Assembly: GCA_021781415.1 (NCBI GenBank)
Contig: JAJXWW010000176.1
Coordinates: 29,958-93,957, forward strand
Origin: Planctomycetota bacterium
GTDB taxonomy: Bacteria; Planctomycetota; Planctomycetia; Gemmatales; Gemmataceae
DNA length: 64,000 nt
Direction of reading: 5' to 3'
The notes under the pieces are model-generated. The model worked only from the letters and a program-made list of their open reading frames with translations, ran no database searches and had not been told where the DNA came from. Shown here one piece after another: positions 44,048 to 53,740 of the stretch. Made by a program: the position numbers and the translations under genes. Numbering within the stretch: the first letter of the stretch is position 1; each line of letters starts with the position of its first letter.

Positions 44048-44866
44048 GTGAGAAGAATCGCCATTTTGCCGACGCTCCTTACGCTGAGTAACGGCGTATG
44101 CGGATTTGCGTCCATCGCCTACGCCAGCAAAATCGGGCCAAAATCGACGCCCGAGGAGTTGCACGATCATTTCGTCTTGAGCGCGTGTCTGATTCTGTTC
44201 GCCATGCTTTTCGACGTGCTGGACGGCTACGCGGCACGACTGTCGAAGTCGGCCAGCGATTTCGGCGGCCAGCTCGATAGTCTGTGCGATGTCATTAGCT
44301 TCGGGGTGGCCCCAGCTTTTCTCTTGTTGCGTCTGGGAATGGATTGGCACGAAAGCCTGGTCGGTCAGACCGTGGCGATGATTGCCGCTCTCTACATGGT
44401 TTGTGCCGTGCTGCGGTTGGCGCGCTTCAATCTGGAGAACTCTCCCGATCCCGCGTCGCACAAGCGCTTCAAAGGACTGCCCTCGCCGGCGGCGGCCGGT
44501 TGCGTCGTTTCCCTGGCCATTCTTCGCTCGACCGAGTGGAGTGCGAACCATCCAGAAATCATGACGCCGTTCGTCAATATCTGGTCCCCCTTGGGCACGC
44601 TCCTCGCCGCCCTCCTGATGGTGTCGCGCGTCTCCTATCCCCACATCACCAAGCAGGTTTTGCGCGGACGCCGTTCGTTCCGCGTTCTCGTGCAAGTCGT
44701 GATGGTGTTGTTCCTCGTCGCACGTCTGCCGGCTTTCGCCTGCTTTTTGTTCTTCTGGGGCTACGCCCTGAGCGGTCTGTTGCGCCACGTTCTCTTCCGG
44801 ACTGCGCGGAACACTCCCCCGATCGCGGATCTCGACGGGAGCAAAGAACCCAGCATCCACCCATAG
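44048..44866 (+). CDS. pssA: CDP-diacylglycerol-serine O-phosphatidyltransferase
   Basis: The 272-residue membrane protein has the complete CDP-alcohol phosphotransferase signature DxxDGxxARx8GxxxDxxxD: Asp56, Asp59-Gly60, Ala63-Arg64, Gly73, Asp77 and Asp81. About seven helices follow. NGVCGFASIAYA at the N-terminus and the loop FKGLPSPAAAG are typical of the PssA subgroup, which joins CDP-diacylglycerol and serine to make phosphatidylserine. Start is GTG 44048. The riboflavin synthase gene follows after 9 nt, so both are probably cotranscribed. Confidence 0.9.
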   Translation: MRRIAILPTLLTLSNGVCGFASIAYASKIGPKSTPEELHDHFVLSACLILFAMLFDVLDGYAARLSKSASDFGGQLDSLCDVISFGVAPAFLLLRLGMDWHESLVGQTVAMIAALYMVCAVLRLARFNLENSPDPASHKRFKGLPSPAAAGCVVSLAILRSTEWSANHPEIMTPFVNIWSPLGTLLAALLMVSRVSYPHITKQVLRGRRSFRVLVQVVMVLFLVARLPAFACFLFFWGYALSGLLRHVLFRTARNTPPIADLDGSKEPSIHP

Positions 44867-44875
44867 CACTCCATC

Positions 44876-45469
44876 ATGTTCACTGGACTCGTTGAATCAC
44901 TCGGTACGGTAAGCGCAGTCGTTGGGGAAGGTCCGGGCTGCCGCCTGACCCTGACCGCGCCGGAGATTGCCTCGGAGTTGGTTCTCGGCGAGAGCGTCGC
45001 CGTGAATGGAGCTTGTCTCACGGTCGTTGCCTCCGACGCCGATGCCTTCGCTTTCCAGCTCGGACCCGAAACCTTGCAACGCACCAATCTCGGTCAACTG
45101 TGCCGGGGCGACCGCGTCAATCTCGAACGCTCGCTGCGACTGAGCGACCGTTTGGGAGGTCATCTCGTTCAGGGGCACATCGACGGGGTCGGCTGTGTCG
45201 CCGAGCGGCACGTCGAGGGCGATTGGGTCACGGTCTGGTTCCGCTGCGCCCAAAACCTGACGGAACAGATGGCCCCCAAGGGATCGGTCGCCGTCGATGG
45301 AGTCAGCCTCACGCTGGTCGAGGTTGAAACCGATCGGTTCAGCGTCGCCTTGATCCCTCACACCTTGTCTCACACCACGCTCGGATTCAAGGAAGAGGGG
45401 GCCGCCGTCAATCTGGAGACCGACATGCTGGCCAAGTACGTTTGGCGCATGCTCCATCTGCAACCCTAA
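44876..45469 (+). CDS. ribE: Riboflavin synthase alpha chain
   Basis: The enzyme dismutates two 6,7-dimethyl-8-ribityllumazine molecules into riboflavin. The 197-residue protein starts MFTGLVESLGTV and contains two lumazine-binding barrels of about 95 residues: NGACLTVV with FQLGPETLQRTNLG in the first, QGHIDGVG, VDGVSLTLVEVE and IPHTLSHTTLGF in the second. The internal duplication and length are those of the family. No other rib gene is near; it is likely in an operon with pssA. Confidence 0.95.
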   Translation: MFTGLVESLGTVSAVVGEGPGCRLTLTAPEIASELVLGESVAVNGACLTVVASDADAFAFQLGPETLQRTNLGQLCRGDRVNLERSLRLSDRLGGHLVQGHIDGVGCVAERHVEGDWVTVWFRCAQNLTEQMAPKGSVAVDGVSLTLVEVETDRFSVALIPHTLSHTTLGFKEEGAAVNLETDMLAKYVWRMLHLQP

Positions 45470-45604
45470 CCTCGGTCGGCGGCGATTTCGAGCGGAATGC
45501 GTCGATTCCTCATTCCGGGTCGGAGCCATCGTTGACACGAGAACTACGATCGGCGTTTCGATTTTTTCCCGAACCCGACATAAGGCGAGTCTGTCTTCGC
45601 CTCC

Positions 45605-47530
45605 ATGAACGACACGGTGACGATGGACGCTCATACCCTGGAGCTGTTGGAATTTCACAAGATCCGCGAGTTGCTGGCCGGTTATGCCGCTTGCTCGCTC
45701 GGCAAGGAATTGGCGCGCCAACTCGAACCCAGCACCGACGCCGAACACCTTCGCGGCGAGTTGGCGTTCGTCGGAGAAATGGTCGATGCCTTGGGGCAAG
45801 GACTCGCGCCGCCCTTCGGTGGTTTGCACGACGTTCGCCTCCTCGTTCGCCGCGCCGCCATCGGCTCGCAACTCACCATCGAACAGTTGCTCGAAGTCGC
45901 CGACACGCTCACTTGCACCGGCAACATTTATCGCTATCGTATGCGGCTCGGCGACCACCATCAGAAGTTGGCCGACCTGATCGCCCCCATCGAAGACTTA
46001 GGGCCGGTCGCCAAGACCATCGGCGGCTGCATCGACGGACGCGGCCATGTCCTCGACATGGCCAGCCGCGAATTGGCACAAGTCCGCCACAAACTCGGCG
46101 ATGTCGAAGAGCGCGTCCAAAATCAGATTCGCCGTCTGCTCCGCGATCCCGAACTACGCAAAATCCTCCGCTATCCCAACGCCACCGTCAGCGGGGATCA
46201 CTACGTCCTGCCCGTTGCCGTCAATCATCGCCATAAGCTCCAAGGCGTCGTCCATCGCACCAGCAGCACCGGCGAAACCGTGTTCATCGAGCCGTCGGGA
46301 GTCGCGTCCCTCAGCGCGGAACGCTCCGTCCTCAAAGGCGAAGAGGAGCGCGAGATTCGCCGCATCCTACGCCGACTCAGTGGCGAAGTCGGCCGCATCG
46401 CCAAGCCGCTCACTTATGCCGTCGATATTCTCGCTCATCTCGATCTGATTACCGCCAAGGCGCATTTCAGCCGCGATTTCGCCATGTATGAGCCGGAGAT
46501 CAACACCGACGGGCAACTGTGGTTGCGTCAAGCGCGGCATCCTTTGTTGTTGCATCTGTTCCGCGGCGAACAGCCGGCCGAGGCAGCCGGTTCGCCGCGT
46601 ACCGTCGTGCCCATCGACATCCGCCTCGGTTTCGGCTTCAACCTGCTCATCATCACCGGCCCCAACACCGGCGGCAAAACGGTCTGCCTCAAAACGGCGG
46701 GCCTGCTCGCCTTGATGGCGCAATGCGGCATGCACATTCCCGCCGGTGAAGGCAGCAACGTCCCGATCTTTCAGCACATCTTCGCCGACATCGGCGACGA
46801 ACAAAGTCTCGAACAATCGCTCAGTACGTTCAGTTCCCATATTTCGAGGATCGCCTATATCCTTAAAGAAGCCGACGCTGGCAGTCTCGTCTTGCTCGAC
46901 GAAATGGGTGCCGGCACCGATCCCACCGAAGGCGCGGCTTTGGGGCGAGCGATCCTCGACGAACTGGACCGCATCGGCTGCCGGGCGATGGCGACGACGC
47001 ATCTCGGCGATTTGAAGACCTATGCTTTTCACAACGAGCGCGCCGAGAACGGAGCGGTCGAGTTCGACGTGGAGACGTTGCGTCCGACGTATCGCTTGCA
47101 CATCGGTCAATTCGGCATGAGCAATGCGCTGCGGATCGCGCGCCGCTTGAAACTGCCGCGCGATTTGCTGCGCCGCGCCCAACGCTATCTGCGCCGTCGC
47201 CAACGCCGCGCTCCCGAGATAGCGCAATTGCAGAAACTCCGTGAGGAAACGGAGAAAGCCCGCGAGGAAGCGCTGCTAGCGCAACATCACGCCGAACAAC
47301 AGCGCGAGGAACTGCGGCAGAAAACCGAACAGATGGAGCGCGAGAAAGCAGAAGCCGTCGCCCTGCGCGAAGCGCGTCTGAAACTGCAACCCAACGATGT
47401 CGTCCGCGTGCCGCGCTTCGACAAGCCCGGACGCATCGTCCGCGTCGATTTCAAACGTAACATCGCTCTCGTCAGCGTCGGCCTCGGACAATGGGAAGTG
47501 CCGTTGGAGGAAATTTTTCCAGGCCAATAG
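45605..47530 (+). CDS. MutS2-like DNA-binding ATPase without Smr domain
   Basis: The 641-residue protein has an N-terminal core and clamp region (LEFHKIRELLAGYAACSLGK). The MutS-type ATPase follows: Walker A GPNTGGKTV (about 358-366), Walker B LVLLDEMGAGTDPTEGAALG, THLGDLK. A long coiled coil (about 540-590) and a short KOW-like tail (VRVPRFDKPGRIVRVDF) end it. The C-terminal Smr nuclease domain of classical MutS2 (about 780 aa) is absent. The duplicated 3' fragment at 53741-53860 also ends at the same point, so the short form is natural. MutS2 proteins act on recombination intermediates or collided ribosomes. Confidence 0.9.
   Translation: MNDTVTMDAHTLELLEFHKIRELLAGYAACSLGKELARQLEPSTDAEHLRGELAFVGEMVDALGQGLAPPFGGLHDVRLLVRRAAIGSQLTIEQLLEVADTLTCTGNIYRYRMRLGDHHQKLADLIAPIEDLGPVAKTIGGCIDGRGHVLDMASRELAQVRHKLGDVEERVQNQIRRLLRDPELRKILRYPNATVSGDHYVLPVAVNHRHKLQGVVHRTSSTGETVFIEPSGVASLSAERSVLKGEEEREIRRILRRLSGEVGRIAKPLTYAVDILAHLDLITAKAHFSRDFAMYEPEINTDGQLWLRQARHPLLLHLFRGEQPAEAAGSPRTVVPIDIRLGFGFNLLIITGPNTGGKTVCLKTAGLLALMAQCGMHIPAGEGSNVPIFQHIFADIGDEQSLEQSLSTFSSHISRIAYILKEADAGSLVLLDEMGAGTDPTEGAALGRAILDELDRIGCRAMATTHLGDLKTYAFHNERAENGAVEFDVETLRPTYRLHIGQFGMSNALRIARRLKLPRDLLRRAQRYLRRRQRRAPEIAQLQKLREETEKAREEALLAQHHAEQQREELRQKTEQMEREKAEAVALREARLKLQPNDVVRVPRFDKPGRIVRVDFKRNIALVSVGLGQWEVPLEEIFPGQ
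47429..47457. repeat. 29-bp direct repeat, left copy (in mutS2 3' end)
   Basis: GGACGCATCGTCCGCGTCGA... is identical over 29 nt to 53753-53781. Both lie within mutS2-type 3' ends, at about 88 percent identity over the surrounding 99 nt. The two copies bracket the three-gene cargo block and are the best candidates for junction or attachment sequences. Confidence 0.7.
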
Positions 47531-47608
47531 CTTGACAGCGGCTGAGTACGCGGTTAAAAGAAATGTATTGTCTTGATCTCTGAAAAGCACATTCAACGGA
47601 GAATGAAG

Positions 47609-48181
47609 ATGAACGAGATCAAAAAATCCTCTCCTTTGCGCAACCGCAAACCATCGGTTCGCTTTCGCTACATCGGGTTCGGCATTTTGACAGTCTTGAT
47701 GGCGCTTCTGCTCGTACAGCCCAGCGAGGCCGCCGAGAAAAGATTCGTCGTTGTTGTCCAGCGAGGCAAGACAGACAACGGCTTGATCGTCGGCAAACTT
47801 TCCGTGGACGGCAAGGACGTTGGCACAGTCTACGAGAACGCGGAGAAGAAAATTCCCGCCGGAAACTACAAAGGCGTGATTCGTCACGAATCGAAGAAAA
47901 ACTTCGTTCAGGGGCCAGGCGGCAAGCTCGGACAAAAAGGCGATTTTCTTCTCGAAGTGGCTGGCGTGCCGGGTCGAAGCGATATTCTTTTTCATGCCGG
48001 AAATAAAAAGGAACACTCGACAGGCTGCATCTTGTGCGGCCCTGCGACAAAAGACAAAAAGAGCGGGGATTGGATCGCGCCGAAGGCTCTCAAGGAATTG
48101 CGGCTGCTCTTTTACGATGGGCAAGACAATCCAACAGCAACACCAGACAAGGCGATTGTGATCGAAGTGAAGAACCGATAG
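47609..48181 (+). CDS. DUF5675-like exported protein
   Basis: The 190-residue protein starts at ATG 47609 (GGAG 7 nt upstream; the ATG at 47603 is too close). A basic N-terminus and a hydrophobic segment (FGILTVLMALLLVQPSEAA) indicate export. The body (LSVDGKDVGTVYENAEKKIP, AGNYKGVIRH, VPGRSDILFHAGNKKEHSTG, CILCG) fits DUF5675, a small fold of the L,D-transpeptidase type often found with phage or secretion modules. It is the first gene of the cargo block. Its A/T-richer codon use contrasts with mutS2. Confidence 0.72.
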   Translation: MNEIKKSSPLRNRKPSVRFRYIGFGILTVLMALLLVQPSEAAEKRFVVVVQRGKTDNGLIVGKLSVDGKDVGTVYENAEKKIPAGNYKGVIRHESKKNFVQGPGGKLGQKGDFLLEVAGVPGRSDILFHAGNKKEHSTGCILCGPATKDKKSGDWIAPKALKELRLLFYDGQDNPTATPDKAIVIEVKNR

Positions 48182-48207
48182 CTCTCACCCCTTTGGAGAA
48201 TCCGATC

Positions 48208-48948
48208 ATGATTTCTCGACGCGAAGCGTTTGCCACTCTTGCCTCTCTGCTCCCCGCTGGCAGAGTCACTGCTGAGGATCAAGAGAAGGCAGATGTTGAG
48301 GAACTCGTAAAAATGCTAGCGGACGCATTACTGCATCTCCGTCTAACGAGTCCACCCATCGGATCGGTGCAGGCTTTCGCTGGCGATTGGCCTCCACGGA
48401 AGATAAACGGCGTCTGGACTGAACTCGAAATGGGCTGGTTGCTGTGCGATGGCCGTAAACTCGATGACTTGCAGGTCAAACTGCATGTACAGCTTGAAAA
48501 ACGTAGCCAGAAGATACCCAAAGGTGGCATTCTCGCCGAATTGCGCGATGTTCTGCCTCCGTCGAAGAACGGGCTCGCGGAAATGTTACCCGACTACCGC
48601 GGTGTATTTCTTCGGGGATTAGACCGCAGCATCACCGGCGTTGCTAAAGGGCGGGACAAGGAGGAAAAGCGTTCGGTTGGGGATGAACAGGGATGTGCGA
48701 CGGCGATGCCTACACGCAAGTTCAGCACAAGCGAGGCTGGAGAGCATACCCATCCAATCTCGACTCGGTTTAACTGGGGGACGGACCCAAATAAAGATGG
48801 GGCCGAAGTGACCACTCACAACAAAACGTTTGCAGCGCCAGGCGCAGGAATGCAGCCTGCTGGCAAGCACATCCACGAAATTATTGGAGGCGATGCCGAA
48901 TCTCGTCCCATCAACATTGCCGTGAATTACATCATCAAGTTTCAATAA
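48208..48948 (+). CDS. Phage tail collar-like protein with export signal
   Basis: The 246-residue protein starts at ATG 48208. ISRREAFATLASLLPAG is a Tat-like N-terminus. IGSVQAFAGDWPP, GWLLCDGRKLD, LPDYRGVFLRGLD, the His-rich EHTHPIS and HIHEIIGG, and final RPINIAVNYIIKF match phage tail collar/fibre domains. In phage they adopt trimeric knob structures on tail fibres. A signal peptide on such a protein is unusual and suggests surface deployment by the cell. It lies 26 nt after the DUF5675 gene and 82 nt before the giant protein. Confidence 0.8.
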   Translation: MISRREAFATLASLLPAGRVTAEDQEKADVEELVKMLADALLHLRLTSPPIGSVQAFAGDWPPRKINGVWTELEMGWLLCDGRKLDDLQVKLHVQLEKRSQKIPKGGILAELRDVLPPSKNGLAEMLPDYRGVFLRGLDRSITGVAKGRDKEEKRSVGDEQGCATAMPTRKFSTSEAGEHTHPISTRFNWGTDPNKDGAEVTTHNKTFAAPGAGMQPAGKHIHEIIGGDAESRPINIAVNYIIKFQ

Positions 48949-49030
48949 GCGATAGTGTACTTGCTTTAAATTGATGTAATACTTCGAAAAAGATCTTTTT
49001 TCGGCATTAGCAGTTATCGAGGATGTTGCC

Positions 49031-52000
49031 ATGCGCCGCATACTCTTTTGGTCGCTCTCGCTTTGCCTAATAAGCGCCTTCTCCGACCGAGAGCGCGGCG
49101 CTGCGTCCGCGCCTTCCACCAAAGCGCATCCATCTAAAACCGAAGCCGAGTCTGTATCCACAGTGCTACGGCCCGTCGATGGCGAGTTGACGGTGGCTGT
49201 CAGCCACATCAAGCATAACCTGAGCGATTTATATTCCTTTATCCACAAGCAACCTCTGAAACTGGATCGCAGCAAGGCCATCTCTCCGTTACGCGATCAA
49301 CTCAAGGAATTGGTGAAACGCGATGATGCCATTCGCAAGCTCGGCGTCACTCCGGTCTATGAACTCGTGCGCCATTCCGTTCTCCGTGATCGAGCCGAGG
49401 GCTTTATCCACGCCTGGGCTACATTTAGCCTTCTGATCATTGAATCCAGCCGTCACGGTGCGGACTCCAAGCACCGCGAGGAACTACTCGCGCTGGACCG
49501 TCCGGAGGACGATGAGTCGGCCCTGGCACTACTCCTGAAACTCTACTCCCACATCCGTACCGCAGAAGGTGACTCGCCCGATCCGCTCCGCGCCCGTCTC
49601 AAACTCGACCGTTCTCTTTCGACGCTCGATCTGGTTGGCGCTCCTCACAACGCTCCCGAAGCGCCGCGAGACATCCTCAGCTTGTGGGCGCTCGTCAACC
49701 TGCAACTGGACACCTGGCACGAAAGGAAGTCTGATAATCTCGACCTAACTTCGCTGTCGTATTGGCTCAAGAATTTTTCTAAGAACACCGACTTGCTTGC
49801 CTTCGATCAAAAGGAAAATAAAGTCGGCACCGATTTCAAAGCTCGGCTCGCCAAACTGCATTTGTTTATCGACTTCCGCAATCGGCACACGACCCATGAA
49901 GGGCTTGCCAATCTGCTCAGAGAATTGGGTAAACCTGAGCGAGAGAATCGGTCTCCCGATTCTTGTGAAGCAATCAAGAATCTGGTAACCGCAGCCGAAC
50001 CGATCAATGGCGAATCGATGCCCCAAGCGGCCGTTTGGCTGCGTTATGTGATCCTGTTGAGCTATCAGCACGAAGGTGTCCAAGTCGTTGCGGGTTCTTC
50101 GGATGCCGCTTTGAAGAAATGGTGGCACAAGCTCCAAGAAAAGCATCCTCACATCGGCGATTTCAGTAAGGGGCTTCGGACAGTCAAACCTAGCGCTAAT
50201 GGATTCGTGCGCTGGAACGCTTGGCCAAAAGAAGGACATATTGTCCATGCGCTGGCCGACGCCACGGACGCCGCATACCGCTACGCTCTTTGGGAAGCGG
50301 AACGCCCTACGCTTGAAAAGCAACGCTATGAGACTGCGGTGAATAACTCTTCCGTAAAGGAATATCTGAAAAAATTGAAAGACCGTGTCAAGGGATTGGA
50401 CGCGATTTATTGCGATGACTTGCAATGCTATTTCACCGGACATGCGACACCCCCAAGTTTCGGCGAATGGCTTTTTCCTCCCGCTATTGTGCCAGGAGAT
50501 AAAGAGGGGAACTTGCGTTTCCAATCTTCGTCTCTTGACGATGCGGAACGCAAGCGAGTCAAGAGCGATCTCGCCCAACTGGCAGCGATGACAACCAGCG
50601 CCAACCAAATTCAAAAATCGATACTCGCCGCTTATGCAGCGAAAGATCCTTCTGCGGTTTCCGCTTGGCTACAAGGACCGGCGACGACAGATGGAATAGC
50701 ACGTTGGACGCCGTACGATTTGCCGCAACGTTCCTTTAACGACTATTACCGTCAGGTAATCGCAAATGTTGACCGATTGAATGCGGCGGTTAAGGACGAG
50801 CAATTCAAGGCGGATTTGAGGCAACAATACAAAGACCAGATCGCCCAAAATGACATCCTCGCGGATGAATTGGCCGTCGCTCGGCTCGGCTTGGAGATCG
50901 CCGAACAGGGCAAGCAAGTGGCCGACTGTTTCAAGCAATTGGCGGCGTTGGATAAGCAAATCGCCGATCTTGCGAACGATTGGACGAAACTCGACGCCCT
51001 GGCGGCAAAGTATAAAGTGAAGAAAGCCGAGCTACAACTCGGGCTTGCCGCCCAGGCGCGCGAACTGGCGGCGGCCAAACTCGCGGGGTTGAAGGAAGCG
51101 CTCGACCGGGCAAAGGAACTGGTGAAGAATGCCACGGCTCAATTGGAATCCATGAAACCGCGCCTCCTGGAGGCGGCTCAAAAAATCGAGGATCAGAAGC
51201 ACAAGTCGTCCATTTTCTCCATTCTCAAGTGCATCGTCACGGTCGTCGGCGCGGTTCTCACGCCGTTCGTGGGGCCGGAGGCTTTTCAGATTGCCATGAC
51301 CGTCAACCAAGCCCTTACCATCGCGGAAAAGGCCAGCAACATTGACTTCTCAAACCTTGGAGAAGCAATCCCAAAACTTGCGGATGTGGCCAAAGATGCT
51401 GGTGCCTTGACCAATTTCGCCATTGATCGCTGGGGTGGCAACGATCTGAAAAGCGCCCGCAACGACGTAAACCAATGGCTGCGCAACAAAGGCCGGGATA
51501 TTGATCCACTCACCGGCAACGCCAAGAAAAATGTCGAAGACGCGCTGAACAAAATCAAAAGGCTGAAGGCTGCGAAGGAGATCGAAGCGGAAGCTCAAAA
51601 ACTGCGAAACTTTGTCAGCGTGGTCGGCAGTGGTCTTCCGGTTAGCTTCGATAATGGTTCCGTTAAAATTGATCTCGGCAAGCTGCGTGTTGAGTTTGAG
51701 AAGGATACCGCGCTCAAGAATCTCTTGAACAAGATGTTTCAAGAGGGCGGCATGATCGTCAATACGCTGCGCTCTGATTCGGAACGGATTGCCGCCTTGA
51801 CGGGACTCAATAACGAGAAACGCCGGAAGGCGATTTCAGACGCGCTAAAGGATGTCATGCGAGCCAGCCCTCCCGAAATCCTCGATCGCCTCGGCAAACA
51901 CGATTACGATGCCGCCGTTGGCAAAATCGAGCAAGTTCGCGATGAACTCAAGCGCTGGGTCGATAGCGCGAAAGCGGACGACCCAGCGTTAAAACTTTTG

Positions 52001-53707
52001 GGGCAAGTTCTCGGTGGCGGCATGACCATCGTGAAGGATGGACAGGGACGGATCATCGCCCTCAGTCCAGCTGTCGACAAAGAGATGGCAGCACTTAGGA
52101 AAAGCGTGGAGGCCGTCCAGAAGAAGTGGAAAAAGGAAACGATTCACAAGCTCATCAAAGAGCGGATTGAACCGAAATTCGAGGACATCAAGAAACAAAG
52201 TGAAGCGGCGCAGAAAAACAGCAAGGAGGACGATCTGAGAAAGATTGCCCGGGAGGAAATTCCGCGGAAGATTGATGAGTTGCAAAAGGACTTCAACGAG
52301 TTGGAAGCAGAGGTTGAGGCGGCCCAGCACGAACTCGAAGACGCCGAAACCAAACTGGAAATCGCCACCATTGACCGAGATGCTGCCAAGTTGCTGGCGG
52401 AGGCGGCGACAAAGCGACAGGAAGCTGCCGGAAAAGGTGTCGAGAAAGCGCTTGTCAACGAGAGAATGGGGACCCTTTATATCACGCAAGCCGGCCTTTT
52501 GATGCAACAGAAGGAGCGGGAAGTCTTGGCCGCGATCAAACGACTCTCTTTGAACGAAGACAAACTTCGCCACTACTATGCCGCCTGCCGGCGCTGGGGG
52601 GTCGATCCCAATTCCGATCCGAAAGTGGATGCCTCCGTGGATGAGCCGAGCCTTGTTGCCATCCTTGATGTAGATAATCCGATGCTCCAACGGCAACACG
52701 CCTACTATCTGGATAAAGCCGCGCAGAGCGCCGTGGGCATGGTGCAATGGTTGCGCCTGCTCAATGTTCCCAAACTTCCCCCCGCTGTGGGTATAGGGAA
52801 ATGGCTGCGACCGCTCTACGTTAAGGAGAGCCAGGCCAAACCGTTAGCCGACCGCGACAAGTGGGCCTTGCAGGAGATCGAGAAGATTATCGACCTTCGC
52901 TGTCGCCGGGATGCCGCCGCAACTCTGGCCAAAGCATTCAAAGAAGCGGCGGAGGAATGGAACGATCTGTTCCTGGAAAAAGCGTCCGTGCCCGACGAGC
53001 ATCTCGGATTCGCTCGCGCCGTTGGCGTGAGTGGTGCCAAGATCGTTTGGTTTGACGATGTCCACCCGCGCAGCCGCCTCCTTCCTCTGCCCTCCGACGT
53101 AAAGGAAATAGCGTCCCTGGACCCGATCCGGGTAAAGCAAATGGAGAAAGTCCAGTTTTTGCATCGGCTTGCCGAAAACGATTCGGTGGAACTGCGGAGG
53201 AAAGCGCTGGGCTACTTCAAGTTCCGATTCACTCTCGACGAACACGACGACGATCAAGATCGTTCTCCGGATTTCGCGGAAATTCAAGTCGCCCCAAATC
53301 CGTCGTCGTCTTACTATTTTCTGCTGAGCGATAGCTCGCTTGTCCACGAACGACAAGCCGGCGAAAATCCATTTCCAGTGGTCAATTTGCGTTTTCTCAT
53401 TGTGCCTCCCGACAATCCCATCGGCAATCCCACCTCGCCTTTCACTGGCGTGTTACCCAGCTATAATTTTTCATGGAAGCAACTCAACGACCCTTTGGAA
53501 GAGACTCTTTTACTTGGACAAATTCGGCAACGTCTCCAGCTTTGGAAGGGGCTGGAACTCACCGGCGCGGTTGGCGATTGGACGGTGTACATCTTGGCCA
53601 CTGACGCGCCGAACGAAACAAAACGTCAAAAACGAATCAGCGAATGCAAGAAGAGCATGAAAATGACTTTAAGGATTCCTTACATCGAAGTACCTTCTAA
53701 ACGGTAA
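49031..53707 (+). CDS. Giant exported coiled-coil protein (1558 aa), family unknown
   Basis: The start at 49031 has GAGGA upstream and a signal peptide (ends near SAFS). Residues of about 30-600 are helical without recognised domain. Residues of about 610-725 form a long coiled coil (AAQARELAAAKLAGLKEALD). A hydrophobic segment (about 727-760, FSILKCIVTVVGAVLTPFVG) interrupts it, and a second coiled coil spans about 1040-1180. The C-terminal 350 residues contain beta-rich sequence (SYYFLLSDSSL, LTGAVGDWTVYILA). A coiled-coil, membrane-compatible hairpin, coiled-coil layout is seen in helical pore-forming toxins; here this is inference only. It has low similarity to anything I recognise. Confidence 0.65.
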   Translation: MRRILFWSLSLCLISAFSDRERGAASAPSTKAHPSKTEAESVSTVLRPVDGELTVAVSHIKHNLSDLYSFIHKQPLKLDRSKAISPLRDQLKELVKRDDAIRKLGVTPVYELVRHSVLRDRAEGFIHAWATFSLLIIESSRHGADSKHREELLALDRPEDDESALALLLKLYSHIRTAEGDSPDPLRARLKLDRSLSTLDLVGAPHNAPEAPRDILSLWALVNLQLDTWHERKSDNLDLTSLSYWLKNFSKNTDLLAFDQKENKVGTDFKARLAKLHLFIDFRNRHTTHEGLANLLRELGKPERENRSPDSCEAIKNLVTAAEPINGESMPQAAVWLRYVILLSYQHEGVQVVAGSSDAALKKWWHKLQEKHPHIGDFSKGLRTVKPSANGFVRWNAWPKEGHIVHALADATDAAYRYALWEAERPTLEKQRYETAVNNSSVKEYLKKLKDRVKGLDAIYCDDLQCYFTGHATPPSFGEWLFPPAIVPGDKEGNLRFQSSSLDDAERKRVKSDLAQLAAMTTSANQIQKSILAAYAAKDPSAVSAWLQGPATTDGIARWTPYDLPQRSFNDYYRQVIANVDRLNAAVKDEQFKADLRQQYKDQIAQNDILADELAVARLGLEIAEQGKQVADCFKQLAALDKQIADLANDWTKLDALAAKYKVKKAELQLGLAAQARELAAAKLAGLKEALDRAKELVKNATAQLESMKPRLLEAAQKIEDQKHKSSIFSILKCIVTVVGAVLTPFVGPEAFQIAMTVNQALTIAEKASNIDFSNLGEAIPKLADVAKDAGALTNFAIDRWGGNDLKSARNDVNQWLRNKGRDIDPLTGNAKKNVEDALNKIKRLKAAKEIEAEAQKLRNFVSVVGSGLPVSFDNGSVKIDLGKLRVEFEKDTALKNLLNKMFQEGGMIVNTLRSDSERIAALTGLNNEKRRKAISDALKDVMRASPPEILDRLGKHDYDAAVGKIEQVRDELKRWVDSAKADDPALKLLGQVLGGGMTIVKDGQGRIIALSPAVDKEMAALRKSVEAVQKKWKKETIHKLIKERIEPKFEDIKKQSEAAQKNSKEDDLRKIAREEIPRKIDELQKDFNELEAEVEAAQHELEDAETKLEIATIDRDAAKLLAEAATKRQEAAGKGVEKALVNERMGTLYITQAGLLMQQKEREVLAAIKRLSLNEDKLRHYYAACRRWGVDPNSDPKVDASVDEPSLVAILDVDNPMLQRQHAYYLDKAAQSAVGMVQWLRLLNVPKLPPAVGIGKWLRPLYVKESQAKPLADRDKWALQEIEKIIDLRCRRDAAATLAKAFKEAAEEWNDLFLEKASVPDEHLGFARAVGVSGAKIVWFDDVHPRSRLLPLPSDVKEIASLDPIRVKQMEKVQFLHRLAENDSVELRRKALGYFKFRFTLDEHDDDQDRSPDFAEIQVAPNPSSSYYFLLSDSSLVHERQAGENPFPVVNLRFLIVPPDNPIGNPTSPFTGVLPSYNFSWKQLNDPLEETLLLGQIRQRLQLWKGLELTGAVGDWTVYILATDAPNETKRQKRISECKKSMKMTLRIPYIEVPSKR

Positions 53708-53740
53708 ATCCGCGCTTGGGTATTAGCGCAGCTGCGGGGC

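Noticed and set aside
45605..47530. Truncation of MutS2 (missing Smr) caused by the cargo insertion
   Set aside because: The duplicated fragment at 53741-53860 ends at the same place, so the Smr-less form predates the event.
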